Shown one piece after another: positions 1 to 8,179 of a DNA stretch of 64,000 bases. Made by a program: the position numbers and the translations under genes. Below the pieces are notes generated by a model. The model did not search any database and was not told the DNA's origin. It was given only the letters and a program-made list of their open reading frames with translations. Within the stretch, counting starts at the first letter, position 1. Each line of letters starts with the position of its first letter. This DNA comes from Pedobacter ginsengisoli. GTDB lineage: Bacteria > Bacteroidota > Bacteroidia > Sphingobacteriales > Sphingobacteriaceae. Where the stretch lies: NCBI RefSeq assembly GCF_030244015.1, contig NZ_JASSYX010000003.1, positions 1,086,635-1,150,634 on the forward strand, given 5' to 3'.

Positions 1-296
1 ACCATTTCCTGGGCATGTACCAGGAGCCATAATCCAAGCGGAACCCCAATCAGGGCATACAGAATCAGGTAAGCCGCACTTTTCAGGTAAACTTTCTTGC
101 GGTCCTGGGCGACAACAAAGGCAGCCACAAATACTGAAACCAATACAGATAATGGAACAGCCGCATTTAACGGCATAACCATAGAAAGTAATGGAACGGC
201 AATCAGGGATTCCCCAAATCCGAAAGCTGAACGGAACAGGGCAGCAATCATAACGATCAGAGAAACAATCAAGACAGTCGGGAACAGATGCATCAT
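1..296 (-). CDS. TauE/SafE family permease (N-terminal part, cut by window edge)
   Basis: The reverse strand is open from an ATG ending at 296 to the left edge, giving 98 residues and no stop. The peptide is strongly hydrophobic (two to three membrane spans) and carries the FGFGESLIAVPLL stretch typical of the start of TauE/SafE (DUF81) permeases, which export sulfite, sulfoacetate and related organosulfur anions. Its ATG overlaps the TGA of the upstream DoxX gene by 4 nt (ATGA), so the two are probably translationally coupled. The substrate cannot be told from this fragment. The rest of the gene lies outside the window. Confidence 0.8.
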   Translation of the reverse strand, partial: MMHLFPTVLIVSLIVMIAALFRSAFGFGESLIAVPLLSMVMPLNAAVPLSVLVSVFVAAFVVAQDRKKVYLKSAAYLILYALIGVPLGLWLLVHAQEM

Positions 297-766
297 CGAT
301 TTCGGCCTTTAAGGAGCTTATCTACCGAAAAAGCACCAGCCCCGGTACACATTATGGAAATAAGCCCTGCAATATACAGCAAATTAATCTCATATCCCGG
401 CGGGCCAAATAAGGGGCCCTCAGGCGATAGCCCGATCGTTTTTACGGAACTGAAGCCGTAGTGAATGTGAATGGTAAACATGGCCACAAGCATGATGCAT
501 ATCAGCGGAATGGCGGTAAGCACCACTGAATAACCAAAGAAAATAAACAGGCCGCCCAGCACTTCTATTATCGAAATCGCCCAGGCCATAAAATGCGGGA
601 ATGGGACCTCAAGTTGAGTGAGCAGTTTTTCAAAACCGGAAGGGGCGCCCTTGGATAACTTCACCCAGCCATGAGCGATAAAACCAACGCCGATGATTAG
701 CCGCAGAATTAACGGAGCTGCCAGTTGATATTTTTCGTTTGATATATTGATGATTTGAGTTTTCAT
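293..766 (-). CDS. DoxX family membrane protein
   Basis: 158 residues with four hydrophobic segments. The opening LILRLIIGVGFIAHGWVKL and the glycine-rich FFGY and GPPGYE parts are typical of the DoxX/DoxD family, small inner-membrane proteins linked to redox and thiol stress. The ORF can be extended upstream to 862, but that extension does not look like a DoxX N-terminus; the start at 766 (MKTQIINISN) fits the family length. It lies downstream of an ECF sigma/anti-sigma pair and is coupled to a TauE/SafE permease, which suggests a redox or sulfur-stress role. That role is inferred from context. Confidence 0.82.
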   Translation of the reverse strand: MKTQIINISNEKYQLAAPLILRLIIGVGFIAHGWVKLSKGAPSGFEKLLTQLEVPFPHFMAWAISIIEVLGGLFIFFGYSVVLTAIPLICIMLVAMFTIHIHYGFSSVKTIGLSPEGPLFGPPGYEINLLYIAGLISIMCTGAGAFSVDKLLKGRNR

Positions 767-858
767 AATTGATTGGATTTTGTTGAAAATACATAAAAAG
801 TCCATTCCGCCCGGTAATGTACGAGCGGGAGTAGTGGACAGACATAACGAAGAAAATC

Positions 859-1248
859 TCAAATCAATAGCGTCCGGTTCCTCAGATAAATCGGAACCTT
901 ACTGGGAGTTTCTAAACTGAATGCTAAGGAAAAGTAGGTTTGACAAACCGTGACAGGCAGATACCCGGCCCCAAACTGTTGGTTTGAAGTGAAGAGTAAC
1001 CCCTTTTTTTGCGTACGGGAAACTTTGCTCTCACTTGCTAAAGTGATCTTGCCGGTCGAAGGGCAGCTCATGGCCGAAATTCTTCTCAGGTTTTGCTTAT
1101 AGCTTTGTTCCTGATGAGGCAACAAGGCATTGCTAATCGCCGTTCTGAGAGGGCAAAAGCTAAAGATAATGAAGCCCGCAATCAGCAGAACTGTTCCAGT
1201 AAGTGAACCTTTGGGGCGTAGATGCTTATAGCTGAATGTTGCCCTCAT
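859..1248 (-). CDS. small membrane protein of unknown function
   Basis: 129 residues with one clear membrane segment near residues 14-35 (GTVLLIAGFIIFSF), followed by a C-P-L motif and a polar middle part. The C-terminus (VPIYLRNRTLLI) resembles the ends of small Bacteroidetes membrane proteins I recall, but I cannot name a family. Its ATG overlaps the stop of the anti-sigma gene by one base (TAATG), so it is the third cistron of the sigma operon. A 92-nt gap separates it from DoxX. Confidence 0.55.
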   Translation of the reverse strand: MRATFSYKHLRPKGSLTGTVLLIAGFIIFSFCPLRTAISNALLPHQEQSYKQNLRRISAMSCPSTGKITLASESKVSRTQKKGLLFTSNQQFGAGYLPVTVCQTYFSLAFSLETPSKVPIYLRNRTLLI

Positions 1249-1535
1249 TAGTTGTTGGCCAGATGATCGTCGATGCGTTCCCGTAATTTCTTTTTATAAC
1301 TTTCATTAAGCTTGAGCGCTGCTGGCCCGGAGCTTAACAAATTCCTGGCCATTTGGTTAATTAACTTACTCTGCTTCATGAACGTTACGCAGATCGAGCA
1401 TCCGGCAAGGTGAATTTTCAGTTCAAGTTTTTCCCGCATAGTAATTTTACCGATCTGCTGCTTTTCTATCAGGTAGGTAGCTTTTCTGCAATTGTAGGCT
1501 ATGCTTTTCAGCTGTGCTGGGTCAATCATTTTCAT
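1248..1535 (-). CDS. putative zinc-finger anti-sigma factor
   Basis: 95 residues. A cysteine near residue 16 (NCRKAT) and the H-x3-C-x2-C arrangement in HLAGCSICV match the zinc-binding anti-sigma (ZAS, zf-HC2-like) fold. There is no membrane helix, so it would be a soluble, cytoplasmic anti-sigma factor; Cys/His proteins of this kind can release their sigma factor upon thiol oxidation. It starts 7 nt after the end of the ECF sigma gene, the usual order for such pairs. A redox-responsive role fits the divergent peroxiredoxin but is an inference. Confidence 0.7.
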   Translation of the reverse strand: MKMIDPAQLKSIAYNCRKATYLIEKQQIGKITMREKLELKIHLAGCSICVTFMKQSKLINQMARNLLSSGPAALKLNESYKKKLRERIDDHLANN

Positions 1536-1541
1536 ATAGCT

Positions 1542-2141
1542 TTATATCCAGTTTTTCTGAAGGCAGGATCTTAAGTTTACTTTTGCCCGGTGAATGATTA
1601 CCCAAAAGTTGGATGAGCTGAGTTTCAATGACTGGCAAATCATCTCGGTAGATTCATCATCGATGTGTTTCATTGTAAATACTGAAAGCCAGATGGACGG
1701 CAACTTGTCCATGCAAGCCTTGAGAATCTTTTGAAACTCCTTATTTTCAAGTGCGTCGACCTGCTCTATACCAAATGCGGCCGGACGGTGCTGATTATTC
1801 CAGTGCCCATCTTCCTGATCAAAAAAATCATGATCCATGTTCTCTGACTCAAGCATGGAACCCTTTTTTGCAAAACCAGACCCTTTGGAACGGTAAACGT
1901 CAACGATCTTATTTTTTAAGATAGCAGTCAGCCAGGTCTTTTCAGTACTTCGTCCTTCAAATGCCCTGTACTTTTCCAGGGCAGCTAAAAACGTTTCCTG
2001 AACCAGATCGCGAGCCAGTTCCTGGCTGTTAATCCGGACCAGCGCAAAGCCATAGAGGTAGTCAGCATACTTATCTACCCACAGATGCGGGTCTGACGGA
2101 CCGGTTTTAAAGTTGGATATTTCTGATCGGGTTGTTTGCAT
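1542..2141 (-). CDS. ECF-type RNA polymerase sigma factor
   Basis: 199 residues. Region 2 is recognisable (LYGFALVRINSQELARDLVQ, then ETFLAAL and TWLTAILKNKIVDVYRSK), followed by an acidic linker and a region 4 helix-turn-helix (SIWLSVFTMKHIDDES, then LKLSSSNFWVIIHRAKVNLR). It heads the operon with the anti-sigma gene and is divergent from an exported peroxiredoxin, with 132 bp between starts. The likely regulon is the operon itself plus the peroxiredoxin; that is inferred from position only. It has no FecR-type partner, so it is not an obvious TonB-linked iron sigma factor. Confidence 0.88.
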   Translation of the reverse strand: MQTTRSEISNFKTGPSDPHLWVDKYADYLYGFALVRINSQELARDLVQETFLAALEKYRAFEGRSTEKTWLTAILKNKIVDVYRSKGSGFAKKGSMLESENMDHDFFDQEDGHWNNQHRPAAFGIEQVDALENKEFQKILKACMDKLPSIWLSVFTMKHIDDESTEMICQSLKLSSSNFWVIIHRAKVNLRSCLQKNWI

Positions 2142-2273
2142 AGTATATTACACTGCCAATATTGGCCCTTAGTCGGACGAGGAAAGCAATCCTTACAAAT
2201 ATTTAAAATTTCTGTAAGGAATTTTTCAGCAGCCCGACAAAGCAACAAATCTTGAAAACAATTTAATAAAATT

Positions 2274-3020
2274 ATGGAACACTTAAACCCTGGGAAAAGC
2301 CTCAAAAGTATTATTTTATGCAGCAAAATAAAGCTGAACTATTCGCTAAGCCTGTATATACATATTCTCGTCCTGACACTAGGCTTTGCCCTAACAGTAG
2401 AAGCAAATGCCAGGCAATTATACTCGCCTTTTCAAAGTGAATCGCCTGCAGACACCATAAAAATGTATTCCGGTGTTCCTTTAAAGCCTGAAGATATCTC
2501 TCCCTTGCTGATTGGTGAACAAATACCAATGGTGAAGCTCCCAATGATTTCAGGCGAGTCCTTTGACCTCAACAAAGCTATTGCAAAAAAACCGACGATC
2601 CTGGTGTTTTACCGCGGAGGCTGGTGTCCTTATTGCTCCAAACAGCTTTCGGGATTGCAGGAGATCGAAAAAGAGCTGACAACTAAAGGCTATCAAATCA
2701 TTGCGATCAGTACCGATAGTCCGGCCAACCTTCGCAAAACTCTGACCAAAGAAAAACTATCCTATATCCTCCTATCCGATGCTGACCTAAGCGCAGCCAA
2801 GCGTTTTGGTATCGCTTTCAAAGGACCAAAAAATTACGACAGCTTCCTCGCTGAAGCCTCAGGGGGCAAAAACATAAATAAGCTATTGCCTGTCCCCTCA
2901 GTTTTTATTGTGAACAAGAAAGGGACTATCCTTTTTGAATACATCAATCCAAATATTACCCAAAGATTGAGCGCTGGTCTGCTGAAGGGCGCAGCTTCAG
3001 TACTTCTGTCAGAAATGTAA
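2274..3020 (+). CDS. exported peroxiredoxin-like (AhpC/TSA) protein
   Basis: 248 residues with a hydrophobic stretch at about residues 27-42 that can act as a signal peptide (the true start may be an ATG-less downstream codon or this ATG). The thioredoxin-fold core follows, with FYRGGWCPYC placing cysteines at 118 and 121, then IAISTDSP and a late VPSVFIVNKKGTILF strand. This is the peroxiredoxin-like subgroup with a CxxC pair rather than the classical 2-Cys AhpC. It would act in the periplasm on peroxides or as a thiol oxidoreductase. It is transcribed divergently from the ECF sigma operon, a likely shared stress response. Confidence 0.85.
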   Translation: MEHLNPGKSLKSIILCSKIKLNYSLSLYIHILVLTLGFALTVEANARQLYSPFQSESPADTIKMYSGVPLKPEDISPLLIGEQIPMVKLPMISGESFDLNKAIAKKPTILVFYRGGWCPYCSKQLSGLQEIEKELTTKGYQIIAISTDSPANLRKTLTKEKLSYILLSDADLSAAKRFGIAFKGPKNYDSFLAEASGGKNINKLLPVPSVFIVNKKGTILFEYINPNITQRLSAGLLKGAASVLLSEM

Positions 3021-3186
3021 GTCGTCAAGCCCGATCTAGACTATCAGGCCGTTGCCCCAGTCCTGATCCAACAAGGAACTCCCGCAATTCCACATCTGAT
3101 ATTGTCGAAGTTACTTTCGTCATAGAAAAGTTAATAAAAAAGGCTTTTCAATTTTATTCCCATGCTTGTATACAGTGGATCGTTTT

Positions 3187-3213
3187 GTGGTCTCAAAGAG
3201 ACCAATTTCAAAC
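3187..3213. repeat. short copy of the tRNA-end-like repeat (copy A)
   Basis: The 27 bp here begin with gtggtctcaaag and end with atttcaaac, matching the first part of the longer repeats at 9549 and 12925. The first 8 bases (gtggtctc) are also the 3' end of the tRNA-Arg gene at 15559 in the same orientation. Within this copy TGGTCTC and GAGACCA form a 7-bp palindrome. The match ends after about 27 bp, so it may be a truncated copy. Confidence 0.5.
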
Positions 3214-3303
3214 TTTTTTAACTCTATTCTCACCCCCCAGTAGGCCGGAGTACCACATCTTCGCGCAAAATATTTATTATCTTTAATCAACAAACAGAGG
3301 TCA

Positions 3304-4095
3304 ATGTTAAACTTATCACGCGGAGAATATCAGGGTACTGTAAGCAACAGGGTTTCAAACGCTGGCTGGCTGATTGGTATAACCGAGTACCACCGGGAAG
3401 TTTCGAAACCCCTATTGCACAGCCACGAGAACCCGCATCTGAGTTTTGGCCTTAGCGGACAGATGGTCGTTGGCAGAAAATCGCATTCAGGGGTGAACAG
3501 TAATATGGAACAATTCTCCTATGTCAGGGCAGGCGAAGAACATCAGATATTTTTGGTTAGCCCGACCGGAAAAAACATCAACCTGGAGCTGGAACCGGAA
3601 TTTCTGAAGCGTTATGAACTTCAGGAAGGTGATTTTGAAAAGTTAACCGGAACGCCCGGTGCATCCTATATTATGCTGCAACTGTACAAGGAACTACACT
3701 TCCAGGATCATCTCTTTAGCGACAACATTGATGGATTACTTCTCAGTTTGCTCCAGCCGCAATTGTTAACCATAAGAAAGGGAGCCCCTCAATGGACAGT
3801 AATAGCGCGCGAGCTGCTCTGTGATAACTGGAATAGCGAAATCTCTCTACAGCAAATTGCCTTGGCTGCCGATGTCCATCCTGTAACCATATCGAAATAT
3901 TTTGCCCGGTATTTCGGCTGCAGCCTGGGAGAATACCGTAGAAGGCTGAAAATCGAACGGGCGCTTCAACTGATGAATTGTTCGGATATATCTTTCACCG
4001 AGATCGCCTATACCTGTGCCTTTTTTGATCAAAGCCATTTCATCAGGGCATTTAAGGAAGCAACCGGCCTTTCCCCAAAGCAATTTGTGAAATAG
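3304..4095 (+). CDS. AraC family transcriptional regulator
   Basis: 263 residues. The N-terminal half contains a cupin-like sensor part (HSHENPHLSFGLSGQ). The C-terminal third is the double helix-turn-helix of the AraC/XylS family: ISLQQIALAADVHPVTISKY for the first, and ISFTEIAYTCAFFDQSHFIR followed by FKEATGLSPKQF for the second. It lies 72 nt upstream of, and co-directional with, the serine hydrolase gene and is its likely regulator. The effector is unknown. Confidence 0.88.
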   Translation: MLNLSRGEYQGTVSNRVSNAGWLIGITEYHREVSKPLLHSHENPHLSFGLSGQMVVGRKSHSGVNSNMEQFSYVRAGEEHQIFLVSPTGKNINLELEPEFLKRYELQEGDFEKLTGTPGASYIMLQLYKELHFQDHLFSDNIDGLLLSLLQPQLLTIRKGAPQWTVIARELLCDNWNSEISLQQIALAADVHPVTISKYFARYFGCSLGEYRRRLKIERALQLMNCSDISFTEIAYTCAFFDQSHFIRAFKEATGLSPKQFVK

Positions 4096-4167
4096 CGCAG
4101 CGCTAATTTCATCCTATTTTTTGCAACCAGTGCCAACTATTTTTGTGCTGATTAAACAATAAACACA

Positions 4168-5667
4168 ATGAAACACATTACGGTAATTCTTGCGCTTTTT
4201 GCCCTCATGAACCCCGCAGCTACGCAAAACTACATTCAACAGATTGACAGTTTAGTTACCCTGAGGGGTAACGAATATGAGCTGTCCGGAAATGTTTTGG
4301 TTGCCAAGAAGGCAAAAATCGTTTACCAGAAGTCAACCGGGATGGCCAATACCGCAAGCAAAACTCCCATTACTGCTGCTTCTGCCTTTACCTTGGCCTC
4401 AGTCTCTAAACTGTTTACGTCCGTGGCAATATTGCAGCTCAATGAAAAGGGCAAACTGCACCTGGATGATCCGGTAAAAAAATATATCCCTGAACTGAAC
4501 AACGGAGCCATCACAGTCCGGCATCTGCTGACCCACACATCCGGACTGGCCGATTACCAGATCCTTGAAAAACCATACTTTCAGGATACCAGCAAAGTAT
4601 TCACCCTTACTGACATCCCATCAGCAATTAACAATGATACTAAAGCTTTCCGCAGCGCACCCGGAGAAAAATGGAGCTATTCTAATCCCGGCTATAACTT
4701 ACTGGCGCTGATCGTTGAGAGAATTGCTAAGACCACCTTTTCTGACTACCTAAGCAAGCAAATATTTAAACCCTCCGGGATGCTGCATACCTATATCACC
4801 ACCCCACTGATTAAGGTTAATGACCCTGAGCGGGTGTCGGGTTATGATTATTTGCAATTTGCACCCTGGGTATTACAGAGGGCGGATTCATTAAAACATA
4901 ATCAGATAGAGTTGCTGCATATTGATGGCTTGGTGGGGATGGCCAACGTGGTCAGCACAACGCAGGATCTGCTCAACTTTGACCAGGCACTGTACACGGG
5001 AAAAATTCTTAAACACGCAACGCTGGAGAAAGCATTTACCCCAATCAAACTCAACAACGGGACGCTAGCTGAAATGGGCTGGAAAAACAACATTTCCAAT
5101 TTTGGTCTGGGCTGGTACATACTGAAGGATGCCCGCTTAGGCAAAGTTGTCTTTCATACAGGTGGAATGCCGGGAGCAGTAACAGCTTTCATCCGGAACA
5201 TCACCAAGCGCCAGACTGTTATCGTGCTTAATAACGTCACCCACCGGAGCACACACGGCTCTGCTATGAGTTTGATGTATCTGATGAACGGAGGAAAAGC
5301 CCAAACAGATAAAAAATCCGTAGCGAACGAATTTACGCGAATACTGCTAAAAGGCAGCCTTAATGACGCTTGGGCAAGATTAAATACGATCAAGGCAGAT
5401 ACCGCTAACTTTTCACTGGATGAACAGGAAATGAACATGGCTGGCCTGGGAATGTTCTTTAACAATTTTAAAGCACAGGCAATGGAAGTGCTGAGATTGA
5501 ACACCGTTTTATATCCAAACAGTCCAAACGTATACGACAGCCTCGCAATGGTATTAGCTGACACAGGCGACAAGCAAAATGCAATTCTAATGTACAGAAA
5601 GGCCTTAGCGCTTAATCCAAAATTAAATAGCGCGATCACTGGATTGAAGAAGTTGAACGGTGATTGA
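4168..5667 (+). CDS. exported beta-lactamase-fold serine hydrolase with C-terminal TPR-like tail
   Basis: 499 residues with a signal peptide (cleavage near AATQ, residue 20). The class C beta-lactamase / DD-peptidase fold (PF00144) shows all three motifs: S78-V-S-K81, Y171-S-N and H330-TGG. Residues 450-495 (NVYDSLAMVLADTGDKQNAI, then MYRKALALNPK) form a TPR-like repeat. Proteins of this family include esterases, D-aminopeptidases and penicillin-binding-like enzymes, so beta-lactam resistance should not be assumed. The AraC regulator lies directly upstream. Confidence 0.88.
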   Translation: MKHITVILALFALMNPAATQNYIQQIDSLVTLRGNEYELSGNVLVAKKAKIVYQKSTGMANTASKTPITAASAFTLASVSKLFTSVAILQLNEKGKLHLDDPVKKYIPELNNGAITVRHLLTHTSGLADYQILEKPYFQDTSKVFTLTDIPSAINNDTKAFRSAPGEKWSYSNPGYNLLALIVERIAKTTFSDYLSKQIFKPSGMLHTYITTPLIKVNDPERVSGYDYLQFAPWVLQRADSLKHNQIELLHIDGLVGMANVVSTTQDLLNFDQALYTGKILKHATLEKAFTPIKLNNGTLAEMGWKNNISNFGLGWYILKDARLGKVVFHTGGMPGAVTAFIRNITKRQTVIVLNNVTHRSTHGSAMSLMYLMNGGKAQTDKKSVANEFTRILLKGSLNDAWARLNTIKADTANFSLDEQEMNMAGLGMFFNNFKAQAMEVLRLNTVLYPNSPNVYDSLAMVLADTGDKQNAILMYRKALALNPKLNSAITGLKKLNGD

Positions 5668-5732
5668 TTACTTAGATTTTTTAGTGTCTGAACATACATA
5701 GTTCAGGACTACGTTTAACCTGGGCATTCGAA

Positions 5733-5853
5733 CGAAAAATTGCTGAAGTTAGGGGGCTACTTTTAGATGCAAGCTCGACCCTACAGATTATAAAGAGATA
5801 AAAGCAGAGTGTGAGGCTGCAACCGCACGCATTTAGACACTCTTTCTTCGGTC
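5733..5853 (+). pseudogene. possible remnant of a serine recombinase C-terminus (frameshifted)
   Basis: Two overlapping plus-strand frames read ERKIAEVRGLLLDAS and, one frame over, KLDPTDYKEIKAECEAATAR before a stop. This resembles the C-terminal part of large serine recombinases of Bacteroidetes, which often has 'LLDGKLDPxDYKEIK' between zinc-ribbon and coiled-coil parts. No recombinase catalytic domain is seen upstream. The resemblance is from memory of the family and the fragment is short, so this is a tentative call. Confidence 0.35.
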
Positions 5854-5884
5854 AATTTTTCAGCTTGCTTGGTACCGAAGAAGT

Positions 5885-6082
5885 TTAATAAAGCTCTGTC
5901 ATATGCAATGGTATCATTGATTGCCATAACTGTATCTTCTTAAGATTGTCAACCATCTTTGACCCGTATATGTTAAGTGTTACCTGTTTAATTTTTAGAT
6001 TATAAACTTGTAATGGTCGGTTAGCTTGCTTACAACTAGCAAACCCAATGCAAACGATTGCTAATACTTGGCTAATTTTCAT
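5885..6082 (-). CDS. small putative lipoprotein, possibly truncated
   Basis: 65 residues from an ATG at 6082. The N-terminus MKISQVLAIVCIGFASCKQ has a lysine, a hydrophobic core and a lipobox-like FASC, as in Bacteroidetes lipoproteins. The remaining 45 residues have no recognisable domain. The ORF lies amid degraded sequence next to a putative recombinase remnant, so it may be the start of a broken gene rather than a working one. Confidence 0.35.
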   Translation of the reverse strand: MKISQVLAIVCIGFASCKQANRPLQVYNLKIKQVTLNIYGSKMVDNLKKIQLWQSMIPLHMTELY

Positions 6083-6270
6083 GTTGAGCGATTTAGACAA
6101 ACTAATATACATCAAATAGATTATTCTTCATATATCTAAAGGATAGGCAGATGAAGCCAGGCTGATTAAGCCTAGCTGAATGATTGGTTAGCTTACTCGA
6201 TGTCGAAGTTAGTCGGTTTACTTAGCCAGTAAACGACAATAATATCCTTAACGTTTTCCATAAAAGCGAA

Positions 6271-6693
6271 CTAAATAGCAGTTCTTGATTGAAGCTCCGT
6301 TTGAATGCGCTGAAGTTGGTTCTTCATCGATATAAACATGATAGCAAAAACACCTGTCATGCCTAGTTGCTGGTATTTTCCATGTGCCATAGCAAGGTAT
6401 GTCCCTGATATTAATATAATCAATAGACAACAGAATACAATTGTACTTGACCAGGTTAATAATTTCTTCCGCTTAGTTAACCTCTCAATAGTCCACACAG
6501 ACAGTTTGTTATCCATAAATTTTGAATTAGCGTCAATTAAAGATAGGGAATATTTGCCATAACCTGAACTGCTTGTTTTATTCGACAGGATATCGATATG
6601 CTCACCAACCTGCGAACGGATCGAAGGTGCCAAAGAAAAAGTTGACCCCGAACAATTAGCTGATATCTCCTTTTTGGATAATGGCGAGAACAT
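6271..6693 (-). CDS. membrane protein of unknown function (second of pair)
   Basis: 140 residues. A polar N-terminal half is followed by two hydrophobic segments (SSTIVFCCLLIILISGTYLA and LGMTGVFAIMFIS) and a short basic tail. No family recognised. Its first 38 nt overlap the end of the upstream membrane-protein gene in another frame, so translational coupling is likely. An internal ATG at 6516 (MDNKLSVWT) would avoid the overlap. Confidence 0.5.
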   Translation of the reverse strand: MFSPLSKKEISANCSGSTFSLAPSIRSQVGEHIDILSNKTSSSGYGKYSLSLIDANSKFMDNKLSVWTIERLTKRKKLLTWSSTIVFCCLLIILISGTYLAMAHGKYQQLGMTGVFAIMFISMKNQLQRIQTELQSRTAI

Positions 6694-7039
6694 TAGGTGC
6701 CGTAAAGCTTAAAAGCCAAATTACCCAGCAGGTAACCCTATTCGTTCTGGTATTTATTGGATGGTTTTCAAACTCGTCGAAGATCAATTGATATTTACCA
6801 GTGGAAATCAAAACACGTTGCATAATAATAAACGAAGCAATGAACAGGGTGAGAATAACCACTCTAACATAAGGATATATCCCATTAAAGTTAGGATACA
6901 CCATCAGCAAAACGAAACTCACTGCACTGGTTATTGTAATTAACACAAGAAATAAACTTCTGTATTCTGTAATCCAGCTTTCAGGTTTATCCTTATAAAA
7001 GTAAAGGAATGAAAAGTAATAGAATTTGAGATACTTCAT
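6656..7039 (-). CDS. membrane protein of unknown function (first of pair)
   Basis: 127 residues from the ATG at 7039 (MKYLKFYYFS); the frame stays open to 7081 but the extra residues look unlike a start. Three hydrophobic segments are visible (SLFLVLITITSAVSFVLLMV, VRVVILTLFIASFIIM and CWVIWLLSFTAPNVLAII). The family is not recognised. It overlaps the next gene on the same strand by 38 nt. Low GC and lack of known domains match the rest of this accessory region. Confidence 0.5.
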   Translation of the reverse strand: MKYLKFYYFSFLYFYKDKPESWITEYRSLFLVLITITSAVSFVLLMVYPNFNGIYPYVRVVILTLFIASFIIMQRVLISTGKYQLIFDEFENHPINTRTNRVTCWVIWLLSFTAPNVLAIIQKGDIS

Positions 7040-7125
7040 ATAATGCTTAATAAATATAACAAACAACACGCTGAAAAACAAAGCATAGCGAACCTAACCT
7101 CGCGAATTGAGGTGAAAAGATGTCC

Positions 7126-7156
7126 TTGATAATCACATTCTTCGTCTGTATATTTA
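7126..7156 (+). promoter_or_regulatory. Bacteroidetes-type promoter of the secreted protein at 7175
   Basis: TTG at 7126-7128, a 20-nt spacer and TATATTTA at 7149-7156 match the TTG / TAnnTTTG consensus in seven of eight -7 positions. The ATG at 7175 lies 18 nt downstream of the -7 box. Confidence 0.5.
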
Positions 7157-7174
7157 CTATACCAACCAAATCGT

Positions 7175-7588
7175 ATGAAAACGCTCTTCTTGCCCTTTAT
7201 AACATCATTGTTCGCCATTAGTGGCTTTGCACAGGACACCTTATTAAGATCCTCTCTTGAACCTGTATTAAGACCATCTTACAATATAGGAAAATCAAAA
7301 GATCCAGAGATATACCCGGCAGACAGTATCCCGCTGTTCGTTATAAAAGGAGGTGGTAAAAGTGAAAGGATTCGCCCTGCTAAAATACTGGAAGTGGAAA
7401 CAAAGGGTAACAACCTCTACAATGCAATCCCTTCTGGATTCATCAAGGAGATTTTCATCTTAGGGGGAAAATCAATGCCTGGGAAATACAGGAAAGAAGG
7501 CACCCATCTAGTTTGGGAGATTTATCTTATCAACGACAAAGCTCGTGAAGCCTTTAAGTTTCTAAAAGACAAAGGTTATACCAAATGA
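7175..7588 (+). CDS. secreted protein of unknown function
   Basis: 137 residues with a clear signal peptide (MKTLFLPFITSLFAISGFAQ, cleavage after the GFAQ). The mature part is soluble and mixed in composition, with no cysteine pair and no known domain. In sequence IPLFVIKGGGKSERI and the following VKEIF-like strands suggest a TonB-carboxypeptidase-regulatory-like plug fragment ('pplfvIdG'), but the length is too short for a receptor. A consensus-like promoter precedes it. Confidence 0.55.
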   Translation: MKTLFLPFITSLFAISGFAQDTLLRSSLEPVLRPSYNIGKSKDPEIYPADSIPLFVIKGGGKSERIRPAKILEVETKGNNLYNAIPSGFIKEIFILGGKSMPGKYRKEGTHLVWEIYLINDKAREAFKFLKDKGYTK

Positions 7589-7724
7589 TGCATATACTTA
7601 CTAATTAATCCGATAGATTCATTATAAAAGCGTCCCCAGACACGTTGCTGAACGTAGATCACCGAACATTCCAAGTAGTAATAAAAGGCACTAATCAAAT
7701 TCATATCGTTAAGACTTTTTATAT

Positions 7725-8072
7725 TTATAAATGATCTTTCAATTCCTCTTTGAGCCTATGAAAGTAACTGATCTTTCGCTTGAGATGTTCTTCTTCGGAT
7801 GTTTTTGGGTTGACTGTTGGTGTGGAGATATTATCACTGTCTGTAATTTTGATTGTCACTTCATCACCGATGGCTAGTTGTTGATTATGCCACGTCAGAT
7901 ATGATTCATCTGTAGAGTCTAAACCGCCAACATTAATCTTAAGATCTTTGTAGTTGTCCACACTGCTATTTACCCAGGTTGTTATCACTGAAACGACTCC
8001 GAACTCTGATGTAATGCCCGCAGTTGTTACTAAGCGATCGTTAATGTATATTTCAAACGAAGGATTCTTCAT
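7725..8072 (-). CDS. protein of unknown function (115 aa)
   Basis: 115 residues starting MKNPSFEIYINDRLVTTAGI; the frame extends upstream to 8150 without a convincing start. The N-terminal 85 residues look like a beta-rich domain (alternating hydrophobic strands, VSVITTWV, DEVTIKITDSD) and the C-terminal 30 residues are a charged helix (SEEEHLKRKISYFHRLKEEL). No signal peptide. It follows the coiled-coil protein at 8180-8878 on the same strand with 107 nt between them, so the two may act together. I do not recognise a family. Confidence 0.5.
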   Translation of the reverse strand: MKNPSFEIYINDRLVTTAGITSEFGVVSVITTWVNSSVDNYKDLKINVGGLDSTDESYLTWHNQQLAIGDEVTIKITDSDNISTPTVNPKTSEEEHLKRKISYFHRLKEELKDHL

Positions 8073-8179
8073 ACGATGTGAGAGTTTGTAATGGCAATAA
8101 TAATCAAAATTAGCAGAAGGAAAAGCAAGTATAGAAAACATCAATAGCAACTTTATTAAATTCCTGGTGGCGATGCCGA

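Noticed and set aside
4168..5667. Antibiotic-resistance beta-lactamase
   Set aside because: The three motifs are shared by esterases and peptidases of the family, and the TPR-like tail is not found in class C resistance enzymes.
6338..6562. Plus-strand frame across the small membrane-protein gene
   Set aside because: It is the antisense reading of a coding region and has no start context.
6271..7039. One frameshifted membrane-protein gene
   Set aside because: Both frames have their own start and stop, and the 38-nt overlap is as expected for two coupled genes; no homologous join could be recognised.
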